NCBI GenBank assembly: GCA_965232985.1
Contig: CBDDRC010000006.1
Span: 1 to 47,556, forward strand
Length of the DNA: 47,556 nt
Reading direction: 5' to 3'
Origin: JADFDG01 sp965232985
Lineage (GTDB): Bacteria; Pseudomonadota; Gammaproteobacteria; Pseudomonadales; JADFDG01
Shown: positions 45,601-47,556 of the stretch, piece by piece
How the letters are laid out: each line of letters begins with the position of its first letter
How positions within the stretch are numbered: the stretch's first letter is position 1
The notes under the pieces: model-generated
Databases searched by the model: none
What the model saw: the letters and a program-made list of their open reading frames with translations, nothing else
Told to the model about the DNA's origin: nothing
Made by a program: the position numbers and the translations under genes

Positions 45601-47165
45601 CCGGTGCCGCCGCAGCGGGCTTGCAGCAACTCCTCTCGCCGGCGCTGGATGACCTGACCGGCGTGAATGAGCCGGGCGGCGACAACACGGCCTGGCGTGC
45701 TGCCGGTGCGCAACTGAGTGGTCTTGTTGGTGCCGCGTTGGTCGATGGCGATTTGAATCAGGGTGTCACGATTGCGTTGGCAGCCGACACGTACAACCGG
45801 CAGTTGCATCCGGATGAAGTCCAATGGATTAAGGAAAACGCGGAAGCCTTTGCGCAGCAGTTGAGCGAAACCGAAGGGCGTACGGTAACGGTCGAGGAGG
45901 CTACCAAGCGCCTCGCGCAACAAGCCGCGAAGGATGTTGACCTGCTGTGGCGCGCGCAACTGGCCGATGGCGATGATGCGCTGGCGAAACAGTTCTTGGC
46001 CGGTGCAGATGGCACCTTCACCAACGAGTTGAACAATCAACAGCAGCTGTTCACGGTGGAAGGCAATCAGTTACTCCGGCCGGAGTTGTTTTTGGCAGGC
46101 ACCTACGCCAACCGGGATTTTTACGCCGACAACATCAGTTCCGGGGTAACACGCAGTGTCATGGACGGGCTTGCGGTCGAGATCGGGCAGATGGGTGAAG
46201 CCTTTGCGGCGGCGATCGCGGCCGATCCTGGCGCGTTTGCCCAGAGCGTAGGCGAAGGCCTGTGGACCAGCGCGAAGGATTTTGCGGCAGACCCGCTTGG
46301 CACGATCGCGGATGGCGTCTCCCGGGCCGGCCAAACGATTGGCGAAGGCAACGCTGCCGCGTGGGATGATGACCTGTCGGCGCAATTGAATGCGCTGTAT
46401 GGTCAGGATGTCAGCGGCGCGCAGCAGACCCTGGCGATTTTCAACACCACGATGGCCGGCTTTACGGCGGTCGGCGTGGGAAAACTGGGTGGTGCGCTCG
46501 CGGATAAGATTGGGGATGCTGCCGCACAAAGTGCGGCGAAAGCTGCGGATGATGTGGCGGCGAAGGCGGCTAGCGATGGCGCCACAACCGTGTCGGGATA
46601 TTCTCCGGATATCCCCGATATCACGCTGGACTTGAGTGATGCCGGTTTGGGTGAGATCGGGCTGCGTGATTTGGTGGGGAATGTACCGGACGTACCCAAT
46701 GGCGCCACCGATGTGAGTTTGATCACGTCGAACACAGCCAACGTGAATCATCAGGGTGTGCCCTATGCTCAACCGGCATTTACGCCGGGCCAGCCGGTGG
46801 TGGAGTACAGCACCGGCCAACCGGAAACGTATGTGCGGGTGTATAACGACAGCCCGAATCCGAATGATCCCTGGGGCGCAGCGTTCAGCAATCAGCAAGG
46901 CAGCTTCATGATGCTCGAACAGGACATCATCGATCCGGCGACCGGATCGTATCTGACACCGCAGCAGATCCAGGACAAATTTGCCCTGCCGCATTTGCCG
47001 ACAAAAATAACCGATGCGACGGTGCCGCTGGATTTTCGGCTGCAAACGGGCGAGGCTGCTGCCAATGTATGGGGCGCTGGTGGCGCAACGCAGTTCAAGG
47101 CGGTGGATAAATATGATGATCCAAGTAATTTAATTTTGTTCTCGAATCCGAGACCTTTGCCATGA
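36696..47165 (+). CDS. cdiA: Two-partner secretion exoprotein, filamentous haemagglutinin/CdiA family
   Basis: 3489-residue surface protein. ATG 36696 (or 36705) begins a long signal region with a hydrophobic core (LVFLLTALQLIQPF) ending at AWAGE; earlier in-frame codons overlap tpsB. Next is the TPS secretion domain with FNVGPNGLLLNNS and the NPNGITCRGCGFINT motif (NPNGI at residues 163-167). Residues about 450-1650 are filamentous haemagglutinin repeats of the LNNSGGQL / DNSAGLL kind forming a beta-helix. A second helical block follows (about 2300-2650), then a pretoxin region with two hydrophobic Ala/Gly-rich stretches like DUF637 (about 2740-2980) and the YNRQLHPDE landmark at 3033. The last 140 residues are a toxin-like module. 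It needs TpsB for export and the next gene for self-protection. Confidence 0.9.
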   Translation: MIKMQSSANRASHYPGCRHAPAFSHASLLRKSLVFLLTALQLIQPFYNPAWAGEAVVKLVPGTAGVTIDQAPNGVPLVNIAAPNAAGVSHNRYEHFNVGPNGLLLNNSAGPVNTQLGGYIAGNTNLSTDSARLILNEVTGTRPSLLNGYLEVAGPQAEVVVANPNGITCRGCGFINTPQATLSTGTPFFGGDGALAGFTVANGFLRIEGTGLNASNLERLALYGRALRINAALYAQELDVVTGANHIDVGAGAATGAITPLGTAAALSSYGLDSSALGGMYANTIRLVGTEAGVGMRLAGPVAALTGDLEITNNGNVRLARVSAPTDLLVNANGYLWLMDNVSVGGIAELHATQELALTHQGQLTSGAATGLFAGSLRAAAGSAIGVYGDLTINADQQQYEGSVGTDGWLTINGDVIENSGHLAAAQGLTLSADGLLNAGEISVRDGALLLDVASYLDNSGVLQGTTALTITAADVSPLRVSNAGGQLLSNGEIVMDLAGGTFVNGAFADGDLAGVSGLVKTIASLRIESVGAFENSAGNVLVGDGFILNGGSLGNDGGTLNVARGDLDIALAGVFDNSNGVLIYGGDTLVLSAEALYNNAGQIDLAPGNASLMLAGLFDNSAGLLRQGGTGDGGLTLAAGALNNSGGALAGAGTLAVQLSPMPLSGNDGLDGVLNNSDGLLQGNTALLINAAALNNAAGQLRSNDAIEIDLSGGVIANNAPVNGDLNSNNGLIATAGSITLAHVSALQNNGGTVNAGNALSIFADSLQNNAGQIEVALGELRIDLAGDFDNSNGFLAYGGDTLILNAGALNNSGGQLVGAGAVVVQLGNDGLSGAALNNSAGLLQGSNALTISAAGLNNAGGQLLSNGPMAVDLRGGDVSNGAGLIQTLGGLSFDRVGAFDNTQGTVLAGNGFTLHADSATNNAGTIEVSAGAVNITLADDFDNSDGFFIHGASDPFSLSADALRNGFGVLMSAGHFSLQQNSGVFDAVLENNVGFVQGNGGISVTGHGVNNAGGQLLSNGSIAMDLLGSDLNNGSALVGFLSDGTADIRSGLIKTIGGIRLVDVGIFDNSVGYLGIGNEFSLDAGMLKNSGGRIEIADGETNVLLSGDFDNSAGVFLRSGSGELHINADTVHNGGGFIGMQEGAANIALGGSFDNMSGTFLHEGSGTVTLNADALDNRYGVFIVGDDFSLQQNAGFFGPVLDNRAGYARSGGGFIVSGYGVNNAGGTLISDGSLAAYFGGYDFDNNDGFISTGGYIYVNDFGHIKNVGGIIQSEGSLVLYGGALDNRNFGEIIVAGGYVRMGLTGVFNNAGGLFSYDGGWVGNKLPDNRFTLSAVSLNNSGGTIGISNGNANLNIDGAFDNSAGDFVYQGPALIVNAETLNNFQGSLASSGAVTLSLSGADTLNNREGLLQGNISLDLNLGNGSLDNSNNGRIQTFGNVTINAAFGVNNSAFGVTDVSGGIFSSGTINLNLGSGTLDNSSGGRIQAFDAISIDSGSLNNAGGNIQGGAIDAAGNVLQYGSIDLNFGNGALDNNGGLIQSTGSMAISNVSVLNNSMGTLLAGGPLSVAADTLLTAGGRLESFDDLSVHVRALGYDATSKLIAADILHLWLPDIRWLPMAILSAGGELHLQSDDDIVVDGWNLVVPGSLRLTAAHDVVLGTTTVGGVGNVVISGDTLSIAHDALLLAGNHLLIDVAGNLVNSGAIEAVGDIYVANSASLINGSDAYEASILSHWGNIALFADTAIYNNGSIIQATNGRVQLGSADRPVPLIENVRVGLNVGTVASTALVWSTGTEGNDYQFPDDAWWLEHCYHQHGYCGDSYQIDTAVATENARREQENIQRLAAGLAPLTLIDYKAFDPDDYEGVTAYLDAELPELAWNYQAIYRADHENRRFILRTDTYGTDTVLAPGRAGQIVSGPADNIVIYSGSLLNRDSVISAGASLFVQGQSVNEETQLYQTLVWDWWARGYSCNSSGYCLWFDMVPENHPATEERPTQLIGAVPSVLESRASGHQLTVTGTGAGGTVFDAGDAAVLLDAPVPTGVALDPTTTSGLTLPGFTVSGVAGMDVVLPGAVSSSAPTEPGAASMVISASATSPEATLSTLNLPANGLFRLNTNPAHPYLIETNPLLTSYDAFLGSAYLIERLDWAPGITQQRLGDGYYELMLIRELLLASIGSPFIDPAITDEREQFEYMMANGVAAYEALHLTPGIALSAAQIDALQADIIWLEEKVVAGQTVLVPVVYLAQGSTQLLATGVITGGVFISGESFTNTGSVLSQGSMQINVTGDLQNLGGNIQSVDDMMLKAGGDLVNISGTISGNNLWMQAGGDIINSTWSAPSSVGADNTGTGSVGVWSSDSWTTQVGAIATVTASGNLVQIAGNDIIVDGASLSGDTVWLSAGQNVLINTVEVSQGYNYADVSRQQSAENVYQLRSEISAIADLLIEAGNDITATAAQLSANGDIALYAGNDISLWDAVESAASYAHSESAGSSGTSYVTTASASNTVVGTSFTAGNGITIDAGNNITLQASELVAGGDVGLTAGNTIDWQSAIETSYTLDDRKRAGDFGREVSSRDEVSDQTVVGTTISAGGSITATSQNDQTFEAVHLQAGGDITLASVNGQLVFKAVLEADSESHERADGDWGWQSMQGSGSTDTTVRQSELIAAGNVALQAAQGITIEIREVNEESVGQVIDAMVAENPDLAWLKDAQRNGNVRWEQVQETHEAWQYDEQMLGEGASIAIAIVVTALTAGAGAGVAGTVGLTTTTAATATAAVSLTTAGTIVAAAAGAVIAGAATQVTLGTINNGGNLGEAISDLDTQESVEGLLVAGLTAGLVAGFVDPVFDNYEGVSTDTRLGITHGFELNNLNDIGGFTLHAGMQAVVQAGVQSAVLGGSFDDYLDDALNAQGANVLSALAFYQVGSLGNALALDQLGQGDADGTLFWLEGGAGRVALHTLAGGLVAEATGGEFATGAAAAGLQQLLSPALDDLTGVNEPGGDNTAWRAAGAQLSGLVGAALVDGDLNQGVTIALAADTYNRQLHPDEVQWIKENAEAFAQQLSETEGRTVTVEEATKRLAQQAAKDVDLLWRAQLADGDDALAKQFLAGADGTFTNELNNQQQLFTVEGNQLLRPELFLAGTYANRDFYADNISSGVTRSVMDGLAVEIGQMGEAFAAAIAADPGAFAQSVGEGLWTSAKDFAADPLGTIADGVSRAGQTIGEGNAAAWDDDLSAQLNALYGQDVSGAQQTLAIFNTTMAGFTAVGVGKLGGALADKIGDAAAQSAAKAADDVAAKAASDGATTVSGYSPDIPDITLDLSDAGLGEIGLRDLVGNVPDVPNGATDVSLITSNTANVNHQGVPYAQPAFTPGQPVVEYSTGQPETYVRVYNDSPNPNDPWGAAFSNQQGSFMMLEQDIIDPATGSYLTPQQIQDKFALPHLPTKITDATVPLDFRLQTGEAAANVWGAGGATQFKAVDKYDDPSNLILFSNPRPLP
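38141..39302 (+). repeat. Pair of identical 31-base repeats in the adhesin gene
   Basis: The segment 38141-38171 is identical to 39272-39302 and encodes NAGGQLLSNG-like sequence. The copies are 1131 bases apart, a multiple of three, so recombination between them would remove 377 codons in frame. Less exact copies occur near 38777 and 39730. Confidence 0.85.
46758..47162 (+). other. Candidate CdiA C-terminal toxin domain
   Basis: From about VPYAQPAFTPGQPVVEY the exoprotein changes character and loses its repeats. The module has ETYVRVYNDSPNP, YLTPQQIQDKFALPHLPT, ITDATVPLDFRLQTGEA and WGAGGATQF in order. An N-terminal Arg-Val-Tyr, a xALPxxP step, a TG-A step and a final GG-TQ(F/Y) are also the order of conserved elements in the TNT-type NAD-glycohydrolase/ADP-ribosyltransferase-like toxins as I remember them. 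That assignment is inference. The position at the very end of CdiA, followed by a coupled small gene, is the normal place of the variable toxin. Confidence 0.5.
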
Positions 47166-47551
47166 GTGATATCGAAATTGTTGCAAACAAACTTGTTGTT
47201 GATGGTGGTGTTGTGGCGACAACAGGCCTCGTCAAGCAATTTTTACGACTTGATGATGAACGTCTTGTTCTCGTGTTATGGGGTGGGCAATACCCAACGG
47301 GCCATCCGCTGGATAATGCCGAGACGACCAGCAGAAATGTCATCTGCATCAACACGCGCGGCGAGGTGCAGTGGATCATGGAAAACCATATGGATAATCC
47401 TTATCGCAGCAACGTCGGTTCACCGGTGAGCAAGATTGAACTTATGGATAGAGGTCTTTTCCCAGGGCATATTGTGGCGTGGAATGGCGATCACCGCATG
47501 GCAATCGACAAGGACACAGGAAAGCTCCTTGGCGTGGAATTCACCAAATAA
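47162..47551 (+). CDS. Probable immunity protein (CdiI) for the CdiA toxin
   Basis: 129-residue, mildly acidic, soluble protein with no family I recognise. Visible segments are QFLRLDDERLVLVLWGGQYP, RNVICINTRGEVQWIME and GHIVAWNGDHRMAIDKDTGKLLGVEF, which look like a small beta-rich domain; the last reads like one blade of a beta repeat. It starts at ATG 47162, overlapping the cdiA TGA (ATGA), as immunity genes of contact-dependent inhibition loci do. Position and size, not sequence, support the call. The DNA here is clearly richer in A/T than the cdiA body. The gene is complete, ending five bases before the window end. Confidence 0.65.
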   Translation: MSDIEIVANKLVVDGGVVATTGLVKQFLRLDDERLVLVLWGGQYPTGHPLDNAETTSRNVICINTRGEVQWIMENHMDNPYRSNVGSPVSKIELMDRGLFPGHIVAWNGDHRMAIDKDTGKLLGVEFTK

Positions 47552-47556
47552 TTTTT

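Overview
The window looks like a chromosomal segment of a GC-rich gammaproteobacterium. The run tolC / thiC / nudF / DUF1249 (yqiB-type) / cpdA / parE, with waaA, galU and pgi nearby, is the kind of gene order known from Pseudomonas and, in part, Escherichia. I cannot name the genus. Most core genes are strongly GC-rich; the accessory pieces (cdiA end, candidate immunity gene, specificity part of the type III methylase) are visibly richer in A and T. I see no rRNA, tRNA or CRISPR array.

Region 1 (1-4842) is mobile. An IS21-family element (istA cut by the window edge, istB complete) has landed in the orfB gene of an IS3-family element, of which orfA survives. Then come three small same-strand toxin-antitoxin operons: hicAB, a ParE-type pair and a YefM/YoeB-type pair. 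Two sites with the architecture of integron attC recombination sites lie directly after the first and second pair, so this looks like a short gene-cassette array without a visible integrase.

Region 2 (5057-22125) is core metabolism and cell-envelope carbohydrate: arginine decarboxylase (speA), a ZnT9-like cation transporter, a forward operon (large membrane nucleotide-sugar dehydratase, Wzy_C O-antigen ligase/polymerase, two glycosyltransferases), a reverse block (lipid A acyltransferase, a second Wzy_C protein, a methyltransferase), waaA, a glycosyltransferase and galU on the reverse strand, then pgi and a UDP-glucose-dehydrogenase-like gene whose catalytic cysteine position is glycine. Several genes overlap by four bases and start with GTG or TTG.

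Region 3 (22152-29818) is the conserved housekeeping block: tolC reverse, then thiC, nudF, DUF1249, cpdA and topoisomerase IV parE forward.

Region 4 (29819-47556) is a defence and competition island downstream of parE: a primase-like gene fragment, a strong terminator, a complete type III restriction-modification pair (mod, res), the 3' tip of a lost IS256-family transposase, and a two-partner secretion / contact-dependent inhibition locus: TpsB transporter, a 3489-residue TpsA/CdiA exoprotein ending in an ADP-ribosyltransferase/NADase-looking toxin module, and a small overlapping gene that is the probable immunity protein. The last pair is the best candidate for something not yet described.
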